A stretch of 64,000 nt of DNA, taken from Aquabacterium humicola. Lineage in GTDB: Bacteria; Pseudomonadota; Gammaproteobacteria; Burkholderiales; Burkholderiaceae_C. The position numbers were made by a program, and so were the translations under genes. Location: NCBI RefSeq assembly GCF_030167915.1, contig NZ_JARGNB010000003.1, positions 537,539 to 601,538 on the forward strand, read 5' to 3'. The first letter of the stretch is position 1; the number at the start of each line of letters is the position of its first letter. Positions 34,794 to 43,759 of the stretch are shown in pieces. A model generated the notes under the pieces. The model worked only from the letters and a program-made list of their open reading frames with translations, was not told the DNA's origin and made no database searches.

Positions 34794-35345
34794 TCACTGC
34801 GCCACCGGCAACTTCACCGGCCGGCCCCAGTCCACCGGCCCCTGCTCGAAGCGCTGCACCAGCTTGCCGAGCACCGCGCCCCAGGCGCGGTCGAAGTAGC
34901 GGTAGGCCTCGTCCCATTCGCCGCCGTCGCCCCAGCCGGTGTGGTGCAGGCGCACGCGGGTGCTCGTCGGGGTCACCGGCTCGAAGCGCAGGATCACGAA
35001 GGTGCGCTGTGCGCGTGCCTGCGGCAGGCTGGGCGGCGCGTTCCAGTCGAACGACAGCATCTTCATCGGCTGCAGCGCCATGAAGCGCATGTCGTCGGCG
35101 CCGCGCTGGCCGGGCGGCGCGTCGGGCGCGAAGTGGATGTGGAAGGCGCCGCCGACGCGCGGCTCGACCACCGCATGCGGCGCCATGAAGCTGGTGATGC
35201 CGCGGCTCGTCGTCCAGGCCTCCCACACCGCCGGCAGCGCCGCGGGCACGACCACTTCCTTCTCGACGGCCCGTTCGGCGGCCCCGGCGGGCGCCGCCGG
35301 ACCCAGCGCGGCCAGCAGCGCCGCGATCAGCGCGGTCTTCTTCAT
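34794..35345 (-). CDS. SRPBCC (AHSA1/START-like) protein with signal peptide
   Basis: Helix-grip ligand-binding fold protein of 183 residues with an N-terminal signal peptide ('KKTALIAALLAALGPAAPAGA', cleavage near residue 22), so probably periplasmic. Family features are 'VEKEVVVPAALPAVWEAWTT', 'SFDWNAPPSLP' and 'RVRLHHTGWGDGGEWDEAYR'. Its ATG overlaps the stop of the next upstream SRPBCC gene (35342-35345), and both follow an ArsR gene. Export is unusual for AHSA1-like proteins, most of which are cytoplasmic. The ligand is unknown. Confidence 0.87.
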   Translation of the reverse strand: MKKTALIAALLAALGPAAPAGAAERAVEKEVVVPAALPAVWEAWTTSRGITSFMAPHAVVEPRVGGAFHIHFAPDAPPGQRGADDMRFMALQPMKMLSFDWNAPPSLPQARAQRTFVILRFEPVTPTSTRVRLHHTGWGDGGEWDEAYRYFDRAWGAVLGKLVQRFEQGPVDWGRPVKLPVAQ

Positions 35346-35824
35346 GCGGTCTCCTTCGCGATGCGTTCGAGCTCGGCCAGCACCCGCGGCCAGCCTCGTG
35401 CATAACCTTCACGCGCCTCGGCCCCGTCGCCGCGCTGCGACCAGCCATCGTGCGCCAGCTCGATCGCGCAGCCGCCGTCGATGGCGTGGAAACGCACGTC
35501 GAGCCGCGTGGCCTCGGCTTCGGGGCGCCCCGGGTGCCAGGTCATCGCGAAGTGCCCCGGCGGCTGCCAGGCGGTCAGCGTGCCCCAGGTGTGCTGGCGG
35601 CCGTCGCTGGCGGTCTCGATCACGCGGCCACCGACGAACGGCTCGAACACCACGCGCGCATCGCGCTCGGCGCTGCAGGAATGCGAGACCATCGGCCACC
35701 AGCGCGCGATGCCCGCGGTGAAGAGCTCGAAGGCCTGCGCGGGCGGCAGCGGCACCTCGATGCGGTGGTGCACGGGGGCCAGGCGGTCGGTGGTGTCGGT
35801 GGTTGCGGTGATGGACGTCGGCAT
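35342..35824 (-). CDS. SRPBCC (AHSA1-like) domain protein
   Basis: Cytoplasmic helix-grip protein of 160 residues. Typical elements are 'HHRIEVPLPPAQAFELFTAG', 'WPMVSHSC', 'RVVFEPFVGGRVIE', 'WGTLTAWQPPGHFAMTWHPG' and a C-terminal helix 'EGYARGWPRVLAELERIA'. Members bind hydrophobic ligands; the ArsR-SRPBCC pairing is common in bacteria and points to ligand-responsive control of this gene. Two bases separate it from the ArsR stop codon, and it overlaps the next gene by 4 bp. Confidence 0.9.
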   Translation of the reverse strand: MPTSITATTDTTDRLAPVHHRIEVPLPPAQAFELFTAGIARWWPMVSHSCSAERDARVVFEPFVGGRVIETASDGRQHTWGTLTAWQPPGHFAMTWHPGRPEAEATRLDVRFHAIDGGCAIELAHDGWSQRGDGAEAREGYARGWPRVLAELERIAKETA

Positions 35825-35826
35825 GC

Positions 35827-36159
35827 TCAGGTCCTCTTCTTGTTGCCGGCCGGGTCGGTGTTGCGCGCGACCAGCGCATACCGCGCCAGCGCCCGCGACC
35901 ACATGCGGTCGAGCTCGTCGCGCAGCTCCGCCAGGGCCTCGGGCCGGATCGCATAGACGTTGCGCGTGCCCTCGCTGCGGAACTGCACGAGGCCGGCGCT
36001 CTCGAGCAGCCGCAGGTGCTTGGACACCGTGGGCCGGGCCACCGGCAAGCGCTCGGCGATCTCGCCGACGGCATGCTCGCGCTCGACCAGCAATTGCACG
36101 ATGGCCTCGCGCGTGGGATCGGCGAGCGCGGCAGCGACGGCGAGGTGGTTCGGCTTCAT
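35827..36159 (-). CDS. ArsR-family winged-helix regulator
   Basis: Dimeric DNA-binding repressor-type protein of 110 residues. The winged helix is seen in 'AAALADPTREAIVQLLVERE', 'AVGEIAERLPVARPTVSKHL' and 'LLESAGLVQFRSEGTRNVYA'. The metal-binding Cys motif of arsenic sensors is absent, so it probably senses an organic ligand. ATG at 36159 gives the standard start; an upstream in-frame initiator at 36198 would add 13 residues and overlap the operator-like palindrome. It heads an ArsR-SRPBCC-SRPBCC operon and likely represses it. Confidence 0.9.
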   Translation of the reverse strand: MKPNHLAVAAALADPTREAIVQLLVEREHAVGEIAERLPVARPTVSKHLRLLESAGLVQFRSEGTRNVYAIRPEALAELRDELDRMWSRALARYALVARNTDPAGNKKRT

Positions 36160-36178
36160 TTGGTTTCCCGTTGGCAAC

Positions 36179-36196
36179 GGTAGCCGTTTGGCTACC
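36179..36196. promoter_or_regulatory. Palindromic operator-like site upstream of the ArsR operon
   Basis: GGTAGCC at 36179-36185 and GGCTACC at 36190-36196 form a perfect 7-bp inverted repeat with a 4-bp spacer, 20-37 bp upstream of the ArsR start codon. Position and symmetry fit an autoregulatory ArsR operator; binding is inferred. Confidence 0.6.
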
Positions 36197-36292
36197 AATC
36201 GTCAAGCGGGAACCCGTCGGGGCGCGCGGGCCGTCCGGCGCGGAAGCCGATGTTCGTCGGGCGGTGGGCTCGCGAGCCGGTGCGCCGGGCGG

Positions 36293-36895
36293 TCACCCGC
36301 CGCGGAACTGCACGCGCCGGTTGTCGGGCGCGAACGGGTCGGCGCCGTCCAGCGGCTGGCGCTCGCCGAGGCCGATCTCGCGCATGCGCTGCGCCTCGAG
36401 GCCGTGGCGCTGCACCAGGTACTGCTTGACCGCCGCGGCACGGCGCCGCGACAGCTGCTGGTTGTAGTCCTCGGAGCCGGCCGCATCGGTGTGGCCTTCG
36501 ATGACCACGCGGCGGCCGGGCGGCAGCAGCTTGATGCCCTCGGCGATCGCGTCGAGCTGCTCGCGGGCCTCGGGCAGGATGGTCGCCGAGTCGAACTCGA
36601 ACTGCACCGGCAGCGACAGCACGCTGGCCGCGCGGTCGTCGCCCGGCGCGGCGACGGCCGGTGCGTCGGCTACCGGCGCATCCAGCAGCCGGATCGAGCG
36701 CGTGCGGCCGCGCTTGTCCGCATCGTTGGCCAGGATCTGCCGCACCTGCTGCGGATCGATGCGCTGGCCCTCGCGGAAATGCAGCGTGGTCTGCGCGTGT
36801 GCCGCAGCGCAGCACGCCATTGCAGCCAGCACCCCCCACAAACGAAGTGGGCGGGTGCGAACCGGTTGAACCCCATCAGCGCATGAAGCCGGCAT
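36293..36895 (-). CDS. OmpA-family peptidoglycan-binding protein
   Basis: Envelope protein of 200 residues. The signal peptide is about 1-35 ('LWGVLAAMACCAAAHAQT'). The C-terminal OmpA domain (about 95-200) shows 'QFEFDSATILPEAREQLDAI', 'VVIEGHTDAAGSEDYNQQLS' and 'RRRAAAVKQYL', including the peptidoglycan-contacting Asp/Arg region. GAGGAG lies close upstream of ATG 36895, deciding it over 36934. It is divergent from the FHA (TagH) gene and probably belongs to the T6SS locus as a cell-wall anchor; that role is inferred from position. Confidence 0.9.
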   Translation of the reverse strand: MPASCADGVQPVRTRPLRLWGVLAAMACCAAAHAQTTLHFREGQRIDPQQVRQILANDADKRGRTRSIRLLDAPVADAPAVAAPGDDRAASVLSLPVQFEFDSATILPEAREQLDAIAEGIKLLPPGRRVVIEGHTDAAGSEDYNQQLSRRRAAAVKQYLVQRHGLEAQRMREIGLGERQPLDGADPFAPDNRRVQFRGG

Positions 36896-36972
36896 GCCGA
36901 TCTCCTCGAAGGTGCTCCGTCGACGTCGGGTCATGGGTTGCGGCCGGCCGCGATCCGGTTCAAATTGCCGCC

Positions 36973-38313
36973 ATGATCGCCTTGCGCATCCTGCGGCGTC
37001 CCGACGACGCCCCCGCCGGCCAGGACTATCACGCGGTCGGCCCCGCCGGCGCCACCATCGGCCGCGCCCTCGATTGCGAAGTCGTGCTGGAGGACCCGCT
37101 GCGGCTGGTCTCGCGCCGCCACGCGTGGATCGCGCCCGAGCCCGGCGGGCTGGCGCTGCTGCGCTGCCTCAGCACGATCTCGCCGATGACGATCAACGAC
37201 GAGCGCCTGATGCCCAGCCACGACCGGCTGGTGCAGCCCGGCGACCGGCTGCGCATCGGCGGCTTCGAGTTGCTGGTCGAGCCGGTGGCGACCGCCGTGG
37301 CGGACCCGCATGCCGCCCTGCTGGACGCGACGATCGCCGCGCCCCGCCCAGCGGTGATGCCACCGCCGGCCGCGGCGGCCGCGCAGCCGCCGGCGGTGCC
37401 CCCCGTGCCACCGATCCCCGCGGTGCCCCCAGTGCCCCCCATTCCGCCGCGGCCCTCCCAGCCGGCCCGCCTGGACCGCTGGTTCAACCTCGACACCGTG
37501 CCCGACCCGCTCGGCCCCGAGTCACCGCTGCCGGCGCTGGGCGATCCCGACCTGGCCTCCGGCGCGAAGCCGCGCACCGTGGCGTCGGCCGGGCCCACGC
37601 CGCCGGACCCGGCCTTCCCGCCGACGATGCTGATGCAGCGCCCGCCGCCCGAGGCGATGGCCGCCGAGGCCGCCGCCGCCGCGCAGGCCGATGCGCAGGC
37701 GCTGGCGCAGGCCTTCCTGCACGGCGCCGGGCTGGACCCGGCGACGCCGTTCACTGTCGACGCGGTCACCCTCGCCCACCTCGGCGCGCTGCTGCGGGCG
37801 TCGACCGAGGGCCTGGTCGAGCTGCTGCGCGCCCGCGCGCTGACCAAGCGCAGCCTGCGCACCAAGGGCACCGGCGTCACCGCGCGCGAGAACAACCTGC
37901 TGAAGTTCGCGCCCGATGGCGGCGAAGCGCTGAAGCAGCTGCTGGAAGCCGGTGGCCGCCCCGGTTTCCTCGGACCGCTGGACGCGCTGCGCGAAGCGCA
38001 CCACGACCTGCACGTGCACCAGCTGGCGATGGCCGCCGGCATGCGCGCGGCGATGCTCGACCTGATCCGCCAGCTCGGGCCCGACGCGATCGAGGCCGCG
38101 GCCGATCCGCCGCAGGGCGTCGCGCGCGTGATGCCGGCGCTGCGCGAGGCGCAGCTCTGGCAGCGCCTGCAGAAGGCCCATGCCAGCCTCGTCGAGCACC
38201 TGGACGACACCTTCGACAGCGCCTTCGGCCGCGAATTCGTGCGCGCCTACGAGGCCTTCACCGCGGAGGCCCGGGCGCGGCAGCCGGGCGGCATCGGCTC
38301 GCCGCCGCACTGA
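36973..38313 (+). CDS. tagH: T6SS FHA-domain protein TagH
   Basis: Type VI secretion accessory protein of 446 residues. An N-terminal FHA phosphothreonine-binding domain (about 20-105) has 'TIGRALDCEVVLEDPLRLVS' then 'RRHAWI'. A long Pro/Ala linker (about 120-165, 'PPVPPIPAVPPVPPIPP') leads to the C-terminal VI_FHA domain with 'LLRASTEGLVELLRARALTK' and 'ARENNLLKFAPDGGEALKQL'. FHA proteins relay threonine phosphorylation in some T6SSs; no PpkA/PppA genes are adjacent. It converges on the tssJLM/tagF operon, 92 bp away. Confidence 0.92.
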   Translation: MIALRILRRPDDAPAGQDYHAVGPAGATIGRALDCEVVLEDPLRLVSRRHAWIAPEPGGLALLRCLSTISPMTINDERLMPSHDRLVQPGDRLRIGGFELLVEPVATAVADPHAALLDATIAAPRPAVMPPPAAAAAQPPAVPPVPPIPAVPPVPPIPPRPSQPARLDRWFNLDTVPDPLGPESPLPALGDPDLASGAKPRTVASAGPTPPDPAFPPTMLMQRPPPEAMAAEAAAAAQADAQALAQAFLHGAGLDPATPFTVDAVTLAHLGALLRASTEGLVELLRARALTKRSLRTKGTGVTARENNLLKFAPDGGEALKQLLEAGGRPGFLGPLDALREAHHDLHVHQLAMAAGMRAAMLDLIRQLGPDAIEAAADPPQGVARVMPALREAQLWQRLQKAHASLVEHLDDTFDSAFGREFVRAYEAFTAEARARQPGGIGSPPH

Positions 38314-38405
38314 GCGCCGGCCGCCCGACGGCGCGTGCCCCGCTCGTCAGGCGCGCAGCTCGGGTACCTCGGAGGCCTCGGGTGCTTTGCGTGCCCTGGG
38401 GCGCT

Positions 38406-39047
38406 TCACGCGCCGCCGTCGGCCAGCATGCGCAGCAGCAGGCCCTGGGACGGCGGCCACGATTCGGCCACCGGCTGCCGCACGTCGGGCACCGGCTCGG
38501 TCGGCCACCAGAACGACGCCGCGCGCGGCCAGGCGCGGCGCAGGTCGGCCACGCGCTCGGTGATCGCCGACGCGCCGCCGGGCTGCGTGACCGGCGGCCA
38601 CTCGCTCGCCGCCCAGGAAGCGGCGCCCTGCTCGAACTCTTCGAGCGACTCGAAGGCCGTGGCGTCCCACAGCCAGTCGCTCAGGCCCAGCATGCGCGCC
38701 TGCAGCCGCACCAGCGACGCGTTCTCCAGCGTCGCGCGCGGCACGGCCTCGGCCACTATCAGCGGAAAGACGCGGCCGACGCGGTCGCTCGAACCGGCGA
38801 CGATGGCGCACCAGCCCCGCGCCTGGCCGTCCGCCGGCAGCAACAGCCCCTGCCACGGGGCCATGCCGCGCACGCGCTCGCGCAGCGCCCCACCGCCGCC
38901 GACGGCCGCTTCGGCCACCGGCAGGCAGCGCTGCAGCCACGCGTCCCACAGGCGCTGCCACGGCAGGCCCTGGCCGACGAAGTCGCCGACCCACGGCAGC
39001 TTGCCGTACCAGCCGATCGAGCGGTCGTGCGCAGCGGCGACGTTCAT
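38406..39047 (-). CDS. tagF: T6SS-associated protein TagF
   Basis: Type VI secretion accessory protein of 213 residues, the usual length for stand-alone TagF, a post-translational repressor in systems where it has been studied. The family start is 'IGWYGKLPWVGDFVGQGLPW', followed by 'LLLPADGQARGWCAIVAGSS' and 'VGRVFPLIVAEAVPR'. There is no fused PppA phosphatase domain. It starts 4 nt after the TssM stop and closes the operon. Confidence 0.92.
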   Translation of the reverse strand: MNVAAAHDRSIGWYGKLPWVGDFVGQGLPWQRLWDAWLQRCLPVAEAAVGGGGALRERVRGMAPWQGLLLPADGQARGWCAIVAGSSDRVGRVFPLIVAEAVPRATLENASLVRLQARMLGLSDWLWDATAFESLEEFEQGAASWAASEWPPVTQPGGASAITERVADLRRAWPRAASFWWPTEPVPDVRQPVAESWPPSQGLLLRMLADGGA

Positions 39048-39051
39048 GGCC

Positions 39052-42000
39052 TCACCACGGCTCCGGGCAGCGAAAGCGCGACAGCTCGCCGAGCAGCGCG
39101 ATGTTGGCCGCGCCCTCGGCCTGCACGTCCAGCTGCAGCGCGCGACCGTCGACCTCCACGCGGGCCAGCGCGCTGCGCGCGGCGTCGCCGCGCGCGAGCC
39201 CGTGGCGCTGCAGCACGCGCAGCAGCGCCCACGGACCCTCGTGCACCTCCGCGCCGACACCGCTCGGCCCCGCCGGCAGGATGCGCAGCACCACCTTCTG
39301 CGTCGCCGCGGGGCCCGGCCACAGCAGCGCCTTCGGCCGGCGCGGGCCGTTCTCGTAGCGCAGCAGCTGGCCGTCGACATCCAGGCTGAACAGCAGCAGC
39401 TCGCCGTCCATCGCGCGCGGCGTCAGCTGCAGCTGCAGCTGCGGCAGGCTGCGGCCGGTGGGGAAGAACAGGCGCCGGATGTCCTCGGCGGTCTCGAAGG
39501 CGCGCAGCGCGGCCTGCGCCTGCGGCGGCGCGCCGGCCTCGTCGATCAGCGTCCACGGCCGCTGCTGGCTGTTGACCCGCTGCGCCAGCTGGTGGCGGAA
39601 CACGTTGTCGAACAGGCCCTTCGGGCCGAACAGCCGCGCGAAGTCGGCATACGGCAGGTCGCGCGTCGCGTTCGGCGCGAACGGGAAGCGCTCGGACGTC
39701 AGGCGGCGGCAGGTCTGCGCCAGCTCGGCCAGGCTGCCGCCGAGCTGGCGTTCCAGCGCCTGCTTCTGCGCGCCGGCCAGCGCCTCGGCGAGGCCGGTCC
39801 ACACCTCGCGCAGCGGCGGCGGCGCCGCGGCGCCTTCGGAGCGCAGGTCGCTCAGCAGCTCCGCCGCGCGCGGGCCGGCCGGTGTCTTCAGCGCGACGGG
39901 CAGCGGCACCAGCAGGCGGTCGATCGCGGCCGACGACCTGGCGGCGTACTCCCGCAAGTTCGCGAAGTGAGCGGCCAGGGCGGCGTCCAGCGCCTGCGCG
40001 GCCGGCGAGGCCGTCGTCGCGGCGGGCGCCGGGGCGAACTCGGTCGTGATGCGCCGCAGCAGCTGCTGCAGCGGCGATTCCGCTGCCGCCAGCTCGGTGG
40101 CGAAGCGCGCCAGCGCATCGGCATCGGCCGGTGCCTGCAGCGCCAGCGTGCCGAGCAGCCGGTCCCACGCGGCGATAGTCGCCTGCGCGTGGCGCTGGCC
40201 CACGGCGCGGGCGATCGGCGCGCGCGCGGCGCGGTCGGCGGCCAGCTGGCGCAGCGCCGGCGAGCGCTCGCCCAGCACCCACTCGGCCTCGTCGGCCAGC
40301 TCGGCAATCGTCGGCTCGATCGTCGGCTCGATCAGGGTGCGCCAGGCCTCGCGGGTGAACGCGACGGGGATCGCCGGCAGGGCCGACGCGGCATCGGCCG
40401 GGGCGAAGGCCAGCACCGCGGCCGGGCTCGCCAGCTCGGCCAGCGACTGCGGATTGCCGAGCCGCTCGCGCGCGCGGCGCAGCAGCCGGTCGTGCACGCG
40501 CTGCTCCAGCGGCACGGCGGCCAGGGCGCTGCGCGCCGCCTGCAGCGTGGCCTCGTCGAGCCGCATCGCCTCCAGCACCGCGTTGCGTTCGAGCAGCGCG
40601 TCGAAGTGGCGCAGCCACTCCTCCTGTTCGCCGGCGCCGGGCGCCACCGCGGCACTGCCGGAGGCGGTGCCGGCGCTGCCGGACACTGAAGCGCCCGCAC
40701 CGCCCGGCGCGGCATAGGCGATCGCCGCCCAGCGCTGCACCTCGCCGCGCTGCAGCCGGCCCGGCGTCACCAGCATCAGCGCAACGCGCAGCGCCTCGTA
40801 GCGCGTGGCCGGGTCGCGTTCCTGGCGCACTGCCTGCGTCAGGCGCTCGACCACCAGCGGCGCGAAGGTGCGGTCGAGCACGCGGTGATAGGTGGCCTCG
40901 GCCGAACGCGCGAGCCGCGGCCCCTGGAACAGGCCGAGGCCATGGCTCCACGGCACGCCGTCGGGGCTGTCGGGATCGATCGCCCCGCTCGCGGCCAGCT
41001 GCTGCAGCAGCGCGTACAGCGGCAGCAGGCGGTCGATGCGGCCATCGCGCGCGGGGCCTGTTTCCTGCGTCACGCGCTGCACGCGCTCGCGCACGGCGGC
41101 CACGTAGTCGCGGTTATTGCGGTAGCTGTGCACCCAGCCGGCGCAGGCGCCCAGCATCACCAGCGCGGCGACGCTGCCGGCCAGCGCCTCGGTGCGCCGG
41201 CGGCGGCGGCGGCGGGCGAGGCTCAGGCCCGCCAGCGGCGCCTCGGCGATCACCAGCCGCTTCAGCCAGCCGGCAAGGAAGAAGGCCTTGCCGCGGCCCG
41301 GCGCCGGCTCGGTGGGCTTGATCGCGAAGCCGAAGCTGCGGCCGAGCTCGCCGATCACGCGGTCGATCGGGTTGCCCTCCTGCGTGCCGCTGCTGAAGTG
41401 CACGCCGCGGAGTTGCTGCACCGGCGCGTCGGCGGCATGGCGGAAGGCGCGCTGCAGGAAGGCGTCGAGCGCCGGCAGCAGCAGCTCGATCTGCGCCGGG
41501 AAGTGGTGGATCGCCGAGCGCCGCTCGGGCAGCGGCTCGGCCTGCAGCCGCTGCGGCACCGACGCGGCGATGCGCGCCGGCAGTTCGGCCAGGCGCGCGG
41601 CCAAGGTGTCCGGCACGCCGGCGGCCGGCGTCTCGAGCTCGACCGTCACGCCCCAGGGCTGCTCGCGCTGCGTGGGGTCGAAGTCGCCGAAGCACTCGAT
41701 GAAGCCGGCCAGCAGGTCGGCCTTGGTCACCAGCAGGTAGACCGGAAAGCTCAGGCCGAGCTGCGTGCGCAGCTCCTGCAGCCGGCGGTCGACCGCGGCG
41801 GCCTGGTGCGCGAGCTCGGCGCCGCCCTGCAGCAGGTCGGGCGCGCTGACCGTGACGATCACCCCGTTGATCGGCTGCTCCGCGCGGTAGCGCCGCAGCA
41901 ACTGCAGGAACAGGCGCCACTCGGACGCATCCTGGTCGCTACGGCTGTCCTGCGTGGTGTAGCGGCCGGCCGTGTCGATGAACACCGCCTGGTCGGTGAA

Positions 42001-42504
42001 CCACCAGTCGCACTGCCGCGTGCCGCCGACCCCGGCCACCGGCGCCACGCCCAGCCGCTCGGCGAGCGGGAAGCGCAGGCCGGCGTTCAGCAGCGCGGTG
42101 GTCTTGCCGGCGCCGGGCGCGCCGATGAAGAGGTACCAGGGCAGCTGGTAGACCTGTCGCCGCCGCTGCCACCAGTGCGCGGGTGCCGTGGCGCTGCCGG
42201 CGCCGAGGCCGGTGCGCAGCAGCTGCATCGCCTGGGCGAAGCGCTGGCTCAGGGCTTCGGACGCGTCGTCGCTGGCCTGCAGCTGCGCGAAGAGGCGGTC
42301 ATTGAGGCGCTTGCGGCGCCACCGGCGCAGCAGCAGCGCCAGGCCGGCCGTGGCGGCGATGGCCAGCAGCAGGACCACCCGTTCGGCGCGGCCATCGAAG
42401 GGATGGCGGCCGCCGATGGCCAGCAACGGCGCGGCCAGCCACACCAGCAGCGCGGCGCCGGCGATGTTGGCGACGATCTGGACGCGCGGCAGCAGCGGGC
42501 TCAT
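39052..42504 (-). CDS. tssM: T6SS inner-membrane protein TssM (IcmF)
   Basis: Core T6SS membrane-complex protein of 1150 residues, normal for the family. Two N-terminal membrane helices (about 12-30 and 43-60) bracket a short loop. A cytoplasmic NTPase-like domain carries Walker A 'GAPGAGKTT' at 128-136 and 'VFIDTAGRYTTQD'. A third helix ('ALAGSVAALVMLGACAGWV') is near residue 450, followed by a long periplasmic region that contacts TssJ. It is 6 nt downstream of tssL. Its periplasmic partner here would be the caspase-TssJ fusion encoded two genes upstream. Confidence 0.95.
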   Translation of the reverse strand: MSPLLPRVQIVANIAGAALLVWLAAPLLAIGGRHPFDGRAERVVLLLAIAATAGLALLLRRWRRKRLNDRLFAQLQASDDASEALSQRFAQAMQLLRTGLGAGSATAPAHWWQRRRQVYQLPWYLFIGAPGAGKTTALLNAGLRFPLAERLGVAPVAGVGGTRQCDWWFTDQAVFIDTAGRYTTQDSRSDQDASEWRLFLQLLRRYRAEQPINGVIVTVSAPDLLQGGAELAHQAAAVDRRLQELRTQLGLSFPVYLLVTKADLLAGFIECFGDFDPTQREQPWGVTVELETPAAGVPDTLAARLAELPARIAASVPQRLQAEPLPERRSAIHHFPAQIELLLPALDAFLQRAFRHAADAPVQQLRGVHFSSGTQEGNPIDRVIGELGRSFGFAIKPTEPAPGRGKAFFLAGWLKRLVIAEAPLAGLSLARRRRRRRTEALAGSVAALVMLGACAGWVHSYRNNRDYVAAVRERVQRVTQETGPARDGRIDRLLPLYALLQQLAASGAIDPDSPDGVPWSHGLGLFQGPRLARSAEATYHRVLDRTFAPLVVERLTQAVRQERDPATRYEALRVALMLVTPGRLQRGEVQRWAAIAYAAPGGAGASVSGSAGTASGSAAVAPGAGEQEEWLRHFDALLERNAVLEAMRLDEATLQAARSALAAVPLEQRVHDRLLRRARERLGNPQSLAELASPAAVLAFAPADAASALPAIPVAFTREAWRTLIEPTIEPTIAELADEAEWVLGERSPALRQLAADRAARAPIARAVGQRHAQATIAAWDRLLGTLALQAPADADALARFATELAAAESPLQQLLRRITTEFAPAPAATTASPAAQALDAALAAHFANLREYAARSSAAIDRLLVPLPVALKTPAGPRAAELLSDLRSEGAAAPPPLREVWTGLAEALAGAQKQALERQLGGSLAELAQTCRRLTSERFPFAPNATRDLPYADFARLFGPKGLFDNVFRHQLAQRVNSQQRPWTLIDEAGAPPQAQAALRAFETAEDIRRLFFPTGRSLPQLQLQLTPRAMDGELLLFSLDVDGQLLRYENGPRRPKALLWPGPAATQKVVLRILPAGPSGVGAEVHEGPWALLRVLQRHGLARGDAARSALARVEVDGRALQLDVQAEGAANIALLGELSRFRCPEPW

Positions 42505-42510
42505 CGGCGT

Positions 42511-43740
42511 TCAGGGGTAGAGCACGATGTCGATGCGCCGCCGCGGCAAGGCGGCGTCCGGGCCTGGTCCGTCCTGGTCCGCCGCGCCTTCGACCGCCAG
42601 GCGATGCGCCGGCAGCGTCTGCTCCAGCCCTGCCGCGGTCTCGCGGGCCCACTCGTAGGACTGGTGCCAGGCCGACGGCAGCCGTGCGCTGCGCCGATCG
42701 CTGCCATCGGTGTGGCCGATCACCACCACCTTGCCCGGGTGCACCGCCAGCGTCGTGCCGATGCGCGCCAGCAGCGGTGCCGCCGACGACAGCAGCCGTG
42801 TGCCGCCGCCATCGAACAGCAGCTCGGCCGGGATCGACACCGTGCTGCGGTGCGCCTCGTCGCGCACGACGATGCGCCCTTCCTTCGCAAGCTCGGCGGC
42901 CAGCGCCGGCCGCAACCGTGCAGGACCATCGACCGCCGGTGTCGCCGCGGCGCCCGGCGCCGAGGCCGGCGCCGGCCGCGTCTCGGGCGACAGGCGCTGC
43001 ATCGAGGCGAACACCTCGTCCACCTGCGATGCCAGCAGCAGCTGGCTCGTCGTGTAGACGCCCAGGGTCACCAGCCCCAGCAGCACCAGCGCGCCGAGCG
43101 TCAGCCGGCGCCGCCACAGCGGCACGCCGGGCTTGACGGCCGGCTGCCACGGCGGCGACAGCGGCAGGTCGGCGGTCGGCAGCGCCAGGAAGACGCGCTT
43201 GCGCAGCTTCTCGAGCTGGCGCGCCTTGTCCTGCAGGTGGCCGTGCAGGCCGAGGCTCAGGCAGGCATGGAACAGCGCCAGCAGCGCGCGGTTCTCCTGC
43301 GGGCGTTCGGCCAGGTGCGACAGCAGGCGCAGCAGGCGGTCGGTGCCGCCGCGCTCACCGTGGAAACGTTCGAGCAGGCCGGCGCCGCCCGCGCCCCAGG
43401 GCGTGTCGGCCACCACCTCGTCGATCCAGGTGCACAGCGTGTAGCTGGCCGCGGAGATGCCACGCTCGTCCCAGCCGGCGGACGCGAGCGCGCGCTCGAA
43501 GCGCTGCACCGCATCGGCCAGCGCCGGCTTCATGCCCTCGGGGTCGTCGACGATCGCGCGGCGCAGCTGGCTGGCCAGCGCGATCAAGGGCCGCGCGGCG
43601 TCGTGCAGCGCGCGGGCGAGGCGGTCTTCCTCGGACGACGGCGGTGGTGCTCCCGGCAGCGGCGGCATCGGCAGCAGCGACGACGGGGGCGCCACGTCCG
43701 GCTGGCGCCGGATCGCCGCGGCAGCGCTGACCTTGGCCAT
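42511..43740 (-). CDS. tssL: T6SS protein TssL with C-terminal OmpA domain
   Basis: T6SS membrane-complex component of 409 residues. The cytoplasmic DotU domain is about 37-205 ('SYTLCTWIDEVVADTPWGAG' and 'ALLALFHACLSLGLHGHLQD' are diagnostic). One C-terminal membrane helix ('TLGALVLLGLVTLGVYTTSQ') is near 215-240. A periplasmic OmpA-like peptidoglycan-binding domain ('IPAELLFDGGGTRLLSSAAP', 'KVVVIGHTDGSD') makes it the 'evolved' TssL type, self-anchored to the wall. It starts 19 nt after the caspase-TssJ stop and ends 6 nt before tssM. Confidence 0.94.
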   Translation of the reverse strand: MAKVSAAAAIRRQPDVAPPSSLLPMPPLPGAPPPSSEEDRLARALHDAARPLIALASQLRRAIVDDPEGMKPALADAVQRFERALASAGWDERGISAASYTLCTWIDEVVADTPWGAGGAGLLERFHGERGGTDRLLRLLSHLAERPQENRALLALFHACLSLGLHGHLQDKARQLEKLRKRVFLALPTADLPLSPPWQPAVKPGVPLWRRRLTLGALVLLGLVTLGVYTTSQLLLASQVDEVFASMQRLSPETRPAPASAPGAAATPAVDGPARLRPALAAELAKEGRIVVRDEAHRSTVSIPAELLFDGGGTRLLSSAAPLLARIGTTLAVHPGKVVVIGHTDGSDRRSARLPSAWHQSYEWARETAAGLEQTLPAHRLAVEGAADQDGPGPDAALPRRRIDIVLYP

Positions 43741-43759
43741 CGGTGTCAGCCGCCGCCGG

